Below, piece by piece: positions 1 to 5,501 of a stretch of 5,501 bases of DNA. The notes under the pieces were generated by a model that did not search any database, was not told where the DNA came from, and saw only the letters and a program-made list of their open reading frames with translations. The position numbers and the translations under genes are program-made. Source of the stretch: Caryophanales bacterium (GTDB taxonomy: Bacteria > Bacillota_I > Bacilli_A > RF39 > UBA660); NCBI GenBank assembly GCA_016291895.1, contig JAEEZO010000060.1, forward strand, positions 1 through 5,501. The letters are read 5' to 3'. Every line of letters begins with the position of its first letter. Within the stretch, counting starts at the first letter, position 1.

Positions 1-488
1 CTAGAACTTAATTGCGGATAATTGTAATCTTTACAAATATCAACTATCTTATCTTCTACAAATTTATAATTTAAAGGATGATCACCATCTTTAGCATCAA
101 AGAACACCATCTTACAACTAAAAACATTTATATCAGGATGTTCTAAATAATGATCATAAACTTGTTTAAAAGCATCACTACTCCATTTATCATCACTATC
201 TAGCATAGTAGAAAATAATCCTTCAGCAAGCTCAATACCTTTGTTTCTAGCTACAGAAACTCCAGCATTCTTTTGTTTAAAATAAACAATATTATCAGGA
301 TACAAATCTTTATATTTCAAACATATTTCTTCTGAATTATCAGGAGAGCCATCATTAATTAAAACAATTTGAATATTATCTTTAAATCCAATAGATTGAT
401 TAATAACACTTTCAAGTGTTTCTTCTAAATAATCTTCTACATTATAAACTGGTATAATAACCGAAAACTTATATTTATACTTTTCCAT
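1..488 (-). CDS. Family 2 glycosyltransferase, N-terminal 162 residues (3' end outside window)
   Basis: The gene starts at the ATG at 488-486 and runs off the left edge without a stop. The visible part is a GT-A fold family 2 glycosyltransferase domain: the first strand FSVIIPVYN (8-16), the nucleotide-binding LINDGSPDNS (43-52), the NAGVSVARNKG segment (74-84), and the metal-binding DxD as MLDSDDKW (95-102). Such enzymes move a sugar from a nucleotide-sugar donor to an acceptor on the cytoplasmic side of the membrane. The wording after the DxD (FFDAKDGDHPLNYKF, then ICKDYNYPQLSS) resembles, from memory, the N-terminal domains fused to CDP-glycerol glycerophosphotransferase (TagF-like) domains in Firmicutes; the fusion partner would lie outside the window, so this is inference. 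It follows the upstream glycosyltransferase by 14 nt, with AGGAG at 500-496 seven bases before the ATG, so the two are probably co-transcribed. Confidence is high for the GT2 domain and low for the acceptor or polymer. Confidence 0.88.
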   Translation of the reverse strand, partial: MEKYKYKFSVIIPVYNVEDYLEETLESVINQSIGFKDNIQIVLINDGSPDNSEEICLKYKDLYPDNIVYFKQKNAGVSVARNKGIELAEGLFSTMLDSDDKWSSDAFKQVYDHYLEHPDINVFSCKMVFFDAKDGDHPLNYKFVEDKIVDICKDYNYPQLSS

Positions 489-502
489 AATAAATCTCCT
501 AA

Positions 503-1453
503 CTACTTTTTTCTCATTAACTGAACAATTTTTATATAAAGCATCATCAAAGGATAAGAGCATCTATAAGGTCTATAGAATTTAGTTTTAAATCCATTAA
601 CTTGATGAACATAATGTTTAAAATTCTTTTTAAAGAATGCCAAAAATCTTTTAACATATTCTTTTTGTAGTTCTACATCATCAAAATATTTAAACTCTCT
701 TGTTCTTCTAACATAAAAACCAGCACATAAAGTGACTAATTCTTTTTCATATTTTTCAAAATCACCATTGTCTTTAAAGAAATCAACCATTTCTTGTAAA
801 ACATCAACAATCTTTAATAAATTTTCATCATAACTATTTGTAATAGAGCCTTCACTATCTGATAAATAGTAATAGTAAGGTTCTGGAATAATATGCATTT
901 TATTAGCATAATATTTATATCTAACTCCAAAAGCAAAATCTTCTGCATATTTATACTTTTCCGGAAGTCTTAATTTATATTCTTCTATAATACTTCTTTT
1001 AAACAATTTATCCGTATTATAATTAGATGTAACTGAAAACTTATGTGCATCCGTTTCTGTACTTTTATTAATAACTGGAGTCATTCCACTTTTAGTCACA
1101 TTAAAACGTCCACAACATACTAAATCAACTTCATCGGACATATATTTAACCATTTCTTCATACATTCTTGGATCAATATAATCGTCACTATCTACGAAAC
1201 TAATATATGTTCCTTTAGCAATATCTAAAGCCTTATTTCTAGAGGCAGCGGGTCCTAAGTTTTTCTTGTTATTAATTATTGTTATTTTATGTTTAAACTT
1301 ATTAAGCTTTTCTAAAGTATCATCTGTACTATTATCATTAACAACAATAACTTCTACATGCTTAATAGTTTGATTAATTACACTGTCTATACACTTATCA
1401 ATGGTTTTAGAAGCATTATAAGCTGGAATAATAACTGAAACAATAGGATTCAT
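503..1453 (-). CDS. Family 2 glycosyltransferase (complete, 316 aa)
   Basis: This is a complete GT2 enzyme of normal length for the short, single-domain capsule/exopolysaccharide type. Visible landmarks are VSVIIPAYNASKTI (5-18), the donor-site VVNDNSTDDT (37-46), GPAASRNKAL (67-76), the DxD motif FVDSDDYI (86-93) that holds the divalent metal and nucleotide diphosphate, and a Glu-Asp pair in YAEDFAFG (169-176) at the place of the usual catalytic base. The segment TDKLFKRSII and the later YYYYLSDSEGSIT also match the conserved pattern of the family. There is no strong membrane segment; the last 20 residues are basic and hydrophobic and may touch the membrane. The start is set by AAAGGAG ending seven bases before the ATG, and the stop is TAG. 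It has its own promoter and is first of a two-gene unit with the GT2 gene after it. Donor sugar and acceptor cannot be read from sequence; a surface polysaccharide or teichoic-acid-like polymer is the likely target. Confidence 0.93.
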   Translation of the reverse strand: MNPIVSVIIPAYNASKTIDKCIDSVINQTIKHVEVIVVNDNSTDDTLEKLNKFKHKITIINNKKNLGPAASRNKALDIAKGTYISFVDSDDYIDPRMYEEMVKYMSDEVDLVCCGRFNVTKSGMTPVINKSTETDAHKFSVTSNYNTDKLFKRSIIEEYKLRLPEKYKYAEDFAFGVRYKYYANKMHIIPEPYYYYLSDSEGSITNSYDENLLKIVDVLQEMVDFFKDNGDFEKYEKELVTLCAGFYVRRTREFKYFDDVELQKEYVKRFLAFFKKNFKHYVHQVNGFKTKFYRPYRCSYPLMMLYIKIVQLMRKK

Positions 1454-1460
1454 ATAACCG

Positions 1461-1467
1461 CTCCTTT
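1461..1467 (-). promoter_or_regulatory. Shine-Dalgarno site of the 316-aa glycosyltransferase
   Basis: The minus strand reads AAAGGAG here, seven bases before the ATG at 1453-1451. It is a near-consensus ribosome binding site at good spacing and supports that start codon. Confidence 0.85.
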
Positions 1468-1483
1468 TAAAATGTCTAACTCT

Positions 1484-1512
1484 ATCCTATCATAATAAAA
1501 AGTCATTTTCAA
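1484..1512 (-). promoter_or_regulatory. Extended -10 promoter for the glycosyltransferase unit
   Basis: On the minus strand a -35 box TTGAAA (1512-1507) is followed by a 17-base spacer and TAGGAT (1489-1484), with TGA just before it, giving TGATAGGAT. This fits a housekeeping sigma promoter of the extended -10 type: 5 of 6 matches at -35 and 4 of 6 at -10. It sits directly downstream of the preceding gene's terminator, where a new transcript would have to begin, and predicts a leader of only about 20-25 bases. The motif is visible; activity is inferred. Confidence 0.6.
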
Positions 1513-1521
1513 TTAAACTGT

Positions 1522-1548
1522 AAATAAAAAGACACTTAAAGTGTCTTT
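1522..1548 (-). terminator. Rho-independent terminator after the WG-repeat-like membrane protein gene
   Basis: The minus strand reads AAAGACAC, loop TTTAA, GTGTCTTT, then continues into TTATTT: an 8-bp perfect stem (core GACAC/GTGTC) with a T-rich tail. The 5' arm begins inside the TAA stop (1549-1547) of the gene it ends. The plus strand of the hairpin is also followed by a T-rich run, so it could work both ways, but no plus-strand gene needs it. Confidence 0.75.
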
Positions 1549-2857
1549 AATTTTTGCTAGGATTTGCAATATTTACTGACTCAAAATCATACTCATTACT
1601 TTGACTATGAGATCTATATATTTTAACCCTTACTCTTTCATTATCATATGACTCAATAGCAACAGCTGGATGAACAACATCATCATGTTTCATAATTGAG
1701 AAATTTAATTGAAGAGTATATTTAACCTCTTTATCATATCCCATAAATTTTAATAAATTATCACTTGAATCAACATACATTATACATCTTGGGAATGGGA
1801 AGATAGCTGTAATACCTTCAGCATCTAAAAGTGGTGTTCCCTTATCTCTATATGCTTTAAACATAATTTGTTCTGTACCAGCAACCATACGTGATACACC
1901 AGTCATATAATAATATGATTGATTACCAGTCATCCATACATCATATACAGGTGCTGTAATATTTTCAGCAATAACTTTATCATTAGTTATATCTTTAATC
2001 ATCCATTTATCATCTTGAGCTAAGATATAGAACAATGTATCTGTATCAAATGATACTGAATCATATTCAAATGGTAATACTTCTTCTATAGTACCATCTT
2101 TCTTAATATGAACGATTCCCCATTTACCACTATCAATATCTTTAACAATATAGTTTTCTTTATAACCATCTGCTAATTCATAATATTCATCATAAGTACT
2201 TTCTTTAATATCAGCATATTTTGCAAGAATCTCAGGTTCATTTTTATCAATTTTAAATAAATATATCAATCTATTATATGTAGGATCTCCATACTTAACA
2301 TTAGTTTGTTCAAATGAATCATCAACCCAAGCGTATTTATTATGGATATCTTTAAATCTATAATATTTCTTTTCTTGTCTTAATGGATCATTACCAATAA
2401 CATTATATTTATCCCAACCACCAGTTGCTTTATTACATGTTGAATTACCATTAATACATTTATATGTAGCAATTAAGTCACCATTCTCATCATAATACCA
2501 TAATAGACCTCTAAATTTGTCTAAACTTCTTGGATTATCTGGAATTGGATAACCTTTTTCAGGTACTGGTAAATCTGGTGTAGGTTCTGGATTTTCCATA
2601 CCCTTCCAGAAAGGAACCATTTCATCTTTAGTAATAGAATTACGACGATAATATCTAATATTATAGAATAAACCAACATAATTATCTGTATAACCATCAT
2701 CATATTCATTCTTTAAGTGAATCATTAAAATTGGTTTCTTAGTATCACAATACCTTCTATAATTAATTAGTAAAATAACACCCCAAAAAATTAAAAATAA
2801 TAAAACACATATTTCAATTAATTTTTTGCCACTTACTTTTTTTGGTGCCTCATACAT
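1547..2857 (-). CDS. Membrane-anchored protein with a WG-like repeat, function unknown (436 aa)
   Basis: I do not recognise a named family. The N terminus is short and basic (MYEAPKKVSGKK), followed by one hydrophobic helix at about 13-31 and no cleavage or lipobox signal, so it is probably a single-pass protein with about 400 residues outside the cell. A proline-rich stretch (89-109) follows. Near 243-270 the pattern SGKWGIVHIKKDG then LPFEYDSVSF is that of a WG repeat, a short beta-rich unit often seen in surface proteins; a second, weaker DDKWMIKDI (282-290) follows. Cysteines 134 and 141 could pair. The open frame extends 35 codons further upstream, but I take the ATG at 2857-2855 because AGAGG lies eight bases before it and the extension would run through the previous gene's terminator and stop. 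It appears to be a one-gene unit bounded by terminators. A sensing or scaffold role at the surface is only a guess. Confidence 0.85.
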   Translation of the reverse strand: MYEAPKKVSGKKLIEICVLLFLIFWGVILLINYRRYCDTKKPILMIHLKNEYDDGYTDNYVGLFYNIRYYRRNSITKDEMVPFWKGMENPEPTPDLPVPEKGYPIPDNPRSLDKFRGLLWYYDENGDLIATYKCINGNSTCNKATGGWDKYNVIGNDPLRQEKKYYRFKDIHNKYAWVDDSFEQTNVKYGDPTYNRLIYLFKIDKNEPEILAKYADIKESTYDEYYELADGYKENYIVKDIDSGKWGIVHIKKDGTIEEVLPFEYDSVSFDTDTLFYILAQDDKWMIKDITNDKVIAENITAPVYDVWMTGNQSYYYMTGVSRMVAGTEQIMFKAYRDKGTPLLDAEGITAIFPFPRCIMYVDSSDNLLKFMGYDKEVKYTLQLNFSIMKHDDVVHPAVAIESYDNERVRVKIYRSHSQSNEYDFESVNIANPSKN

Positions 2858-2865
2858 AAATATCA

Positions 2866-2870
2866 CCTCT
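2866..2870 (-). promoter_or_regulatory. Shine-Dalgarno site that decides the start of the 436-aa gene
   Basis: The minus strand reads AGAGG, within the longer AGAGGTGAT that pairs well with the 16S rRNA tail, eight bases before the ATG at 2857-2855. This favours the 436-residue product over the 471-residue reading that begins at 2962, which would start inside the preceding gene. Confidence 0.8.
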
Positions 2871-2883
2871 AATATACATAATA

Positions 2884-2892
2884 ATTTTACCA
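2884..2892 (-). promoter_or_regulatory. Candidate extended -10 element for the 436-aa membrane protein gene
   Basis: The minus strand reads TGGTAAAAT, an extended -10 (TGn plus TAAAAT, 5 of 6 to TATAAT), right after the T-run of the preceding terminator. The hexamer 17 bases upstream is TTCTTA, a poor -35 that falls within the hairpin. Start-to-ATG distance would be about 20 bases. In so AT-rich a sequence, chance matches are common, so this is tentative; readthrough from the rel unit is the alternative. Confidence 0.35.
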
Positions 2893-2893
2893 T

Positions 2894-2925
2894 AAAAAAA
2901 GAAAGATAAGAATACCTATCTTTCT
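2894..2925 (-). terminator. Rho-independent terminator of the rel-dtd unit
   Basis: The minus strand has an 8-bp perfect stem GAAAGATA (2924-2917) / TATCTTTC (2908-2901) around an 8-base loop, followed by seven T residues (2900-2894). An extra A-T pair can extend the base of the stem. The stem is AT-rich and therefore weak by G+C content, but the uninterrupted T-tract and its place right at the gene end make it convincing. The TAG stop of the 258-aa gene (2918-2916) lies in the 5' arm and loop. Confidence 0.8.
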
Positions 2926-3692
2926 GAAAGTATAAAACTTTGTAAATAGTAATATTTATCATCTATCTTTTTAAAAACATGCTGATATAATACCCCATTA
3001 TTAATTATTATTTCATCGGGAACTACAATTGGTTCATTAACGTTCTTCTTTTCACAATACTCGGGATTTAAATACAAATTACATAAATCTTTATTGTTTA
3101 AATCAACATTTAAGTAATACTCTTTAACAACTAAAGTATCTCTTTCTTCATAAGCTTCATGAATAAAAGACAAGTTCTTCTTAGTTTCCGTATATTTCGA
3201 TAATAAACAATAATATCTCTTACCATCATTTTTACAATAATGACCTTTATAAGTAAAAGTATCAAATTTTACTTCAACATCAACATTAAAATCATTTTTT
3301 ATTAATTTCGTAAAATAATCATTATTAATAATTTTAATATTACAATTACTAGTTGAAGTAAATAATATTTTACCAGTTACTTCACATAATGATTTCTTAT
3401 GAGCTATAGTTTTTAAACTATAATTATCTTTTGTCAAATTATCCATTCCGTAATGAATAATATCATCATTAGTAAAGTTTTCTACTGAAAAACCAGCACC
3501 TCTAAAAATATTACTACTATATATTTTACCCATAACTAATTGAACAACAGGATCACTTGGTGAAATATCTAAAACAGTTGTTTTATCGCTATCACTATTC
3601 TTTTTATCATAAATTCGATAACTAATAAATAAAGCTCCTATAATAACAACACATAAAACAAAAGTCTTTAATATAGTTTTCACCCAAATCAT
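2916..3692 (-). CDS. Membrane-anchored protein with a six-cysteine ectodomain, function unknown (258 aa)
   Basis: I do not recognise this protein. It has a short positive N terminus, one hydrophobic segment at about 7-25 (FVLCVVIIGALFISYRIY), and then a charged, Asn/Asp/Lys/Tyr-rich region of about 230 residues that should lie outside the cell. There is no lipobox Cys after the helix and no sortase motif, so it stays anchored by the helix. The ectodomain has exactly six cysteines (103, 117, 153, 162, 204, 213), spaced as three local pairs 14, 9 and 9 residues apart, which suggests disulfides. It begins seven bases after the dtd stop and ends in the unit's terminator, so it shares the rel-dtd transcript; in Bacillus-type genomes this place is often held by a wall amidase, but I see no amidase motifs here. 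The start may instead be the GTG at 3683-3681, since AGGGG directly abuts the ATG. Being real is likely; its role is unknown. Confidence 0.83.
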   Translation of the reverse strand: MIWVKTILKTFVLCVVIIGALFISYRIYDKKNSDSDKTTVLDISPSDPVVQLVMGKIYSSNIFRGAGFSVENFTNDDIIHYGMDNLTKDNYSLKTIAHKKSLCEVTGKILFTSTSNCNIKIINNDYFTKLIKNDFNVDVEVKFDTFTYKGHYCKNDGKRYYCLLSKYTETKKNLSFIHEAYEERDTLVVKEYYLNVDLNNKDLCNLYLNPEYCEKKNVNEPIVVPDEIIINNGVLYQHVFKKIDDKYYYLQSFILSER

Positions 3693-3697
3693 CCCCT
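3693..3697 (-). promoter_or_regulatory. Shine-Dalgarno site with unusual spacing upstream of the 258-aa gene
   Basis: The minus strand reads AGGGG directly touching the ATG at 3692-3690, with no spacer. The same site lies nine bases before an in-frame GTG (codon 4, 3683-3681), a normal distance. The pattern favours GTG initiation, giving 255 residues beginning VKTILKTF, and leaves the membrane helix intact. Confidence 0.6.
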
Positions 3698-3699
3698 AA

Positions 3700-4140
3700 C
3701 TAATTATCAGTATCTAATATAATCGTTGCTGGACCATCATTAAGTATTTCTACTTTCATGTCAGCACCAAAAACACCCTTCTCCGTATGAACATACTCAT
3801 TTAACATCTCACAAAATTCATTATACATTGGTTCTGCTTTATCACCAGATAACGCCTTAATATATGAAGGTCTATTACCTTTTTTAGCATCACCATATAA
3901 CGTAAATTGTGATATACAAAGTATTTCACCACCTACATCTAAAACACTTAAATTCATAACATCATTACTATCTTCAAATATACGAAGATTAGCAATCTTT
4001 TTTGCACAATATTTCATATCTTCAACTGTATCAGTATCAGTAAAACCAACTAGAACATTAAGTCCTCTTTTGATTTCGCCAACTATTTTACCATCAACTT
4101 TAACATTTGAAAAATTTACCTTCTGAATTACACATCTCAT
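3700..4140 (-). CDS. dtd: D-aminoacyl-tRNA deacylase (D-Tyr-tRNA deacylase)
   Basis: Dtd hydrolyses the ester bond of D-amino acids wrongly attached to tRNA (D-Tyr and others, also Gly-tRNA-Ala), acting in the cytoplasm as a homodimer. The protein has the normal length of 146 residues and the standard opening MRCVIQKV. Both signature motifs are present: SQFTL at 77-81, with Thr80 at the active site, and NDGPAT at 134-139, which carries the Gly-cisPro pair that excludes L-aminoacyl substrates in the partner subunit. NLRIFED (51-57), MNLSVLDVGGE (62-72) and KGVFGADM (121-128) also match the family. The motif has Ala138 where Val or Phe is usual. Its ATG shares one base with the rel stop (TAATG), and its ribosome binding site GAGGG (4155-4151) lies in the last rel codons, ten bases before the ATG, so translation is probably coupled. 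The rel-dtd order is a well-known arrangement in Firmicutes. The stop is TAG. Confidence 0.97.
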   Translation of the reverse strand: MRCVIQKVNFSNVKVDGKIVGEIKRGLNVLVGFTDTDTVEDMKYCAKKIANLRIFEDSNDVMNLSVLDVGGEILCISQFTLYGDAKKGNRPSYIKALSGDKAEPMYNEFCEMLNEYVHTEKGVFGADMKVEILNDGPATIILDTDN

Positions 4141-5501
4141 TATCTATGCACCCTCGTAACATCTATCAAGAAAGATAAAGATTTTAAATCACTTATAAAA
4201 TTATCTAATTGATTAGCGTTTGCTGTTTTAACTGTTAAATAATAAACTAAATCAGTTTCTTCTTCAACTGTTTTAACAGATTCAATATAAATATCTTTTT
4301 GACTAGCTTTAGTAATAATATCTAACAATCTATTATTTCCTTTTCCAACTTTAATAGCTAGATCTGTTAAATAAGAACTATCAGAATTCTTATTCCATTC
4401 AACATTAATTAATCTATGACTATTTTTAATATTAGGGCAATCTGCTTTATGAACACAGATACCTTCTCCCTTAGTAATATAACCAATAATTTTATCTCCC
4501 TTAACTGGTTTACAACAATTAGCTAAACTAACTAAAATATCATCTACACCAGCAACAATAATATCTCCTTTAGAATTATTACGAGAAAGATTAGTTCTAT
4601 TGCTAACTTTTTCAAGATAAATATCCATAACATCTTTTTTATCTTGGTAAACTAAATCTACAATATAACTAGCGGTATATCTTAAAGATCCAACTAATAA
4701 ATATAATTCTTCCACATCAGTAGCATGAATCTCTCTAATAACTTTATCTAAATTTTCTTGAGTAAATACTTCACTATAAGAAAGTTTTCTTTTTCTAACT
4801 TCCTTTTCTAACATTTCTTTACCACTATTAACATAATTAATCTTATCTTGTTTACTAAAGAAAGATTTGATCTTATTTTTCGCTTGTGGCGTTTTAACAA
4901 ATTTCAACCAATCCTTGTTTGGATTAGCATCTTTACCTGTATTAATTTTTACAATATCGCCATCTTGTAATTCGTGATCTAATGGAACAATTTGATCATT
5001 AACAATAGCACCAATTGTTCTATCTCCTACACCACTATGAATACGATAAGCAAAATCTACAGGTGTTGCTCCTTTAGGCAACTCTAAAACATCACCTTTA
5101 GGAGTATAACAATATATTAAATCAGTTAATAATTCACTGTTCAAATTAGAAGCAAATTCTTGATCAGTTTCTACACTATTATTAGAATCAATAATATTAC
5201 GGAACATCTCTAATTTTTGTTCCATCATACTTTGAATTTTAACTGAACCTTTTTCTTTATAAGACCAATGTGATGCAATACCTTTTTCAGCTATTTCATC
5301 CATTTCATAAGTTCTTACTTGTACTTCAAATAAATGACCATCTATACCAAAAACAGTTGTATGTAAGCTTTGATACATATTCTCTTTAGGATTAGCTATA
5401 TAATCCTTAAAACGTTTAGGCATAGGTCTAAATTTACTATGAATTAAACCAATAGTTAAATAACAATCTTGAACTGTATCTACAAATACACGAAGAGCTA
5501 A
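4140..5501 (-). CDS. rel: Bifunctional (p)ppGpp synthetase/hydrolase Rel, C-terminal 453 residues (5' end outside window)
   Basis: Rel makes and degrades the alarmone (p)ppGpp and drives the stringent response on starved ribosomes. The frame is open to the window edge; the Met at 5423 is internal, since the 26 residues before it (starting LALRVFVDTVQDCY) are synthetase sequence. In window numbering, the remaining synthetase part has RFKD (30-33), NMYQSLHTT (41-49) and EVQVRT (59-64). RFKD is the RxKD motif of bifunctional Rel enzymes, in contrast to the ExDD of synthetase-only RelA, so an intact HD hydrolase domain is expected upstream. Then follow the TGS domain (about 126-189, with FAYRIHS), the helical domain (about 190-290), the zinc-finger/conserved-Cys domain (about 315-358; Cys329, Cys330, His351, Cys355) and a C-terminal ACT domain (about 379-453). 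About 280 N-terminal residues, including the hydrolase domain, are missing. The TAA stop overlaps the dtd start. The symbol relA is also used for this gene. Confidence 0.97.
   Translation of the reverse strand, partial: LALRVFVDTVQDCYLTIGLIHSKFRPMPKRFKDYIANPKENMYQSLHTTVFGIDGHLFEVQVRTYEMDEIAEKGIASHWSYKEKGSVKIQSMMEQKLEMFRNIIDSNNSVETDQEFASNLNSELLTDLIYCYTPKGDVLELPKGATPVDFAYRIHSGVGDRTIGAIVNDQIVPLDHELQDGDIVKINTGKDANPNKDWLKFVKTPQAKNKIKSFFSKQDKINYVNSGKEMLEKEVRKRKLSYSEVFTQENLDKVIREIHATDVEELYLLVGSLRYTASYIVDLVYQDKKDVMDIYLEKVSNRTNLSRNNSKGDIIVAGVDDILVSLANCCKPVKGDKIIGYITKGEGICVHKADCPNIKNSHRLINVEWNKNSDSSYLTDLAIKVGKGNNRLLDIITKASQKDIYIESVKTVEEETDLVYYLTVKTANANQLDNFISDLKSLSFLIDVTRVHR

Noticed and set aside
1454..1546. 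A possible riboswitch or small RNA in the longest intergenic gap
   Set aside because: The 93 bases are accounted for by a terminator, a promoter and a ribosome binding site; the predicted leader is only about 25 bases.
2521..2709. A 62-codon minus-strand open frame rich in Met and Ile
   Set aside because: It lies wholly inside the 436-aa gene in another frame, has low-complexity composition, and no supporting ribosome binding site; it is a shadow of the real gene.
2858..2962. A 35-residue N-terminal extension of the 436-aa protein starting at 2962
   Set aside because: It overlaps the end of the previous gene and runs through a strong terminator hairpin, while the ATG at 2857 has a well-placed AGAGG and is followed by a normal membrane anchor.
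5421..5423. The ATG at 5423 as the start of a short Rel-like protein
   Set aside because: The frame continues upstream to the window edge and the 26 residues before it are clearly synthetase-domain sequence (LALRVFVDTVQDCY), so the Met is internal.
1..5501. Possible reassignment of TGA to Trp, considered because the five complete gene ends use only TAA or TAG
   Set aside because: Conserved Trp positions, such as in KWG and DSDDKW, use TGG, and no gene has an in-frame TGA. Five stops without TGA are expected at this base composition.
1..5501. A defence system, mobile element, CRISPR array or plus-strand gene
   Set aside because: No transposase, nuclease, reverse transcriptase or toxin-antitoxin motifs, no direct-repeat array or terminal inverted repeats, and no convincing long open frame on the plus strand.

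Overview
The window is AT-rich (about 30% G+C by eye). Every gene I can support lies on the minus strand, so reading order runs from high to low coordinates. The gene content is Rel next to D-aminoacyl-tRNA deacylase, type-2 glycosyltransferases of the wall-polymer kind, and membrane-anchored proteins without lipobox or sortase signals. With strong Shine-Dalgarno sequences, this points to a low-GC Gram-positive relative, possibly a gut Bacilli/Erysipelotrichia/RF39-type (Mycoplasmatota-like) lineage. Trp is encoded by TGG and the stops seen are TAA or TAG. The taxon is inference.

Layout in transcription order. (1) 5501-2894: the C-terminal two thirds of a bifunctional (p)ppGpp synthetase/hydrolase Rel (5' end outside the window), then dtd, whose ATG shares a base with the rel stop (TAATG), then an unrecognised 258-residue membrane-anchored protein whose ectodomain has six cysteines. 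A hairpin terminator at 2894-2925 overlaps that gene's stop. (2) 2892-1522: a single gene for a membrane-anchored protein of 436 residues with one recognisable WG-like repeat, with its own Shine-Dalgarno, a weak candidate promoter, and a terminator that again includes its stop codon. (3) 1512-1: an extended -10 type promoter, a complete GT2 glycosyltransferase (316 aa), and 14 nt later a second GT2 protein that leaves the window at its left edge. Its N-terminal domain resembles those fused to CDP-glycerol glycerophosphotransferase domains.

Functionally the rel-dtd pair is ordinary housekeeping: stringent-response control and clearance of D-aminoacyl-tRNA. The two glycosyltransferases probably act in surface polysaccharide or teichoic-acid-like polymer synthesis. 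The two anchored proteins have no assigned function and are the least explained part of the window. I found no mobile element, CRISPR array, RNA gene or plus-strand gene, and no gene-free stretch over about 100 bases. I see no convincing evidence of a new multi-gene system.
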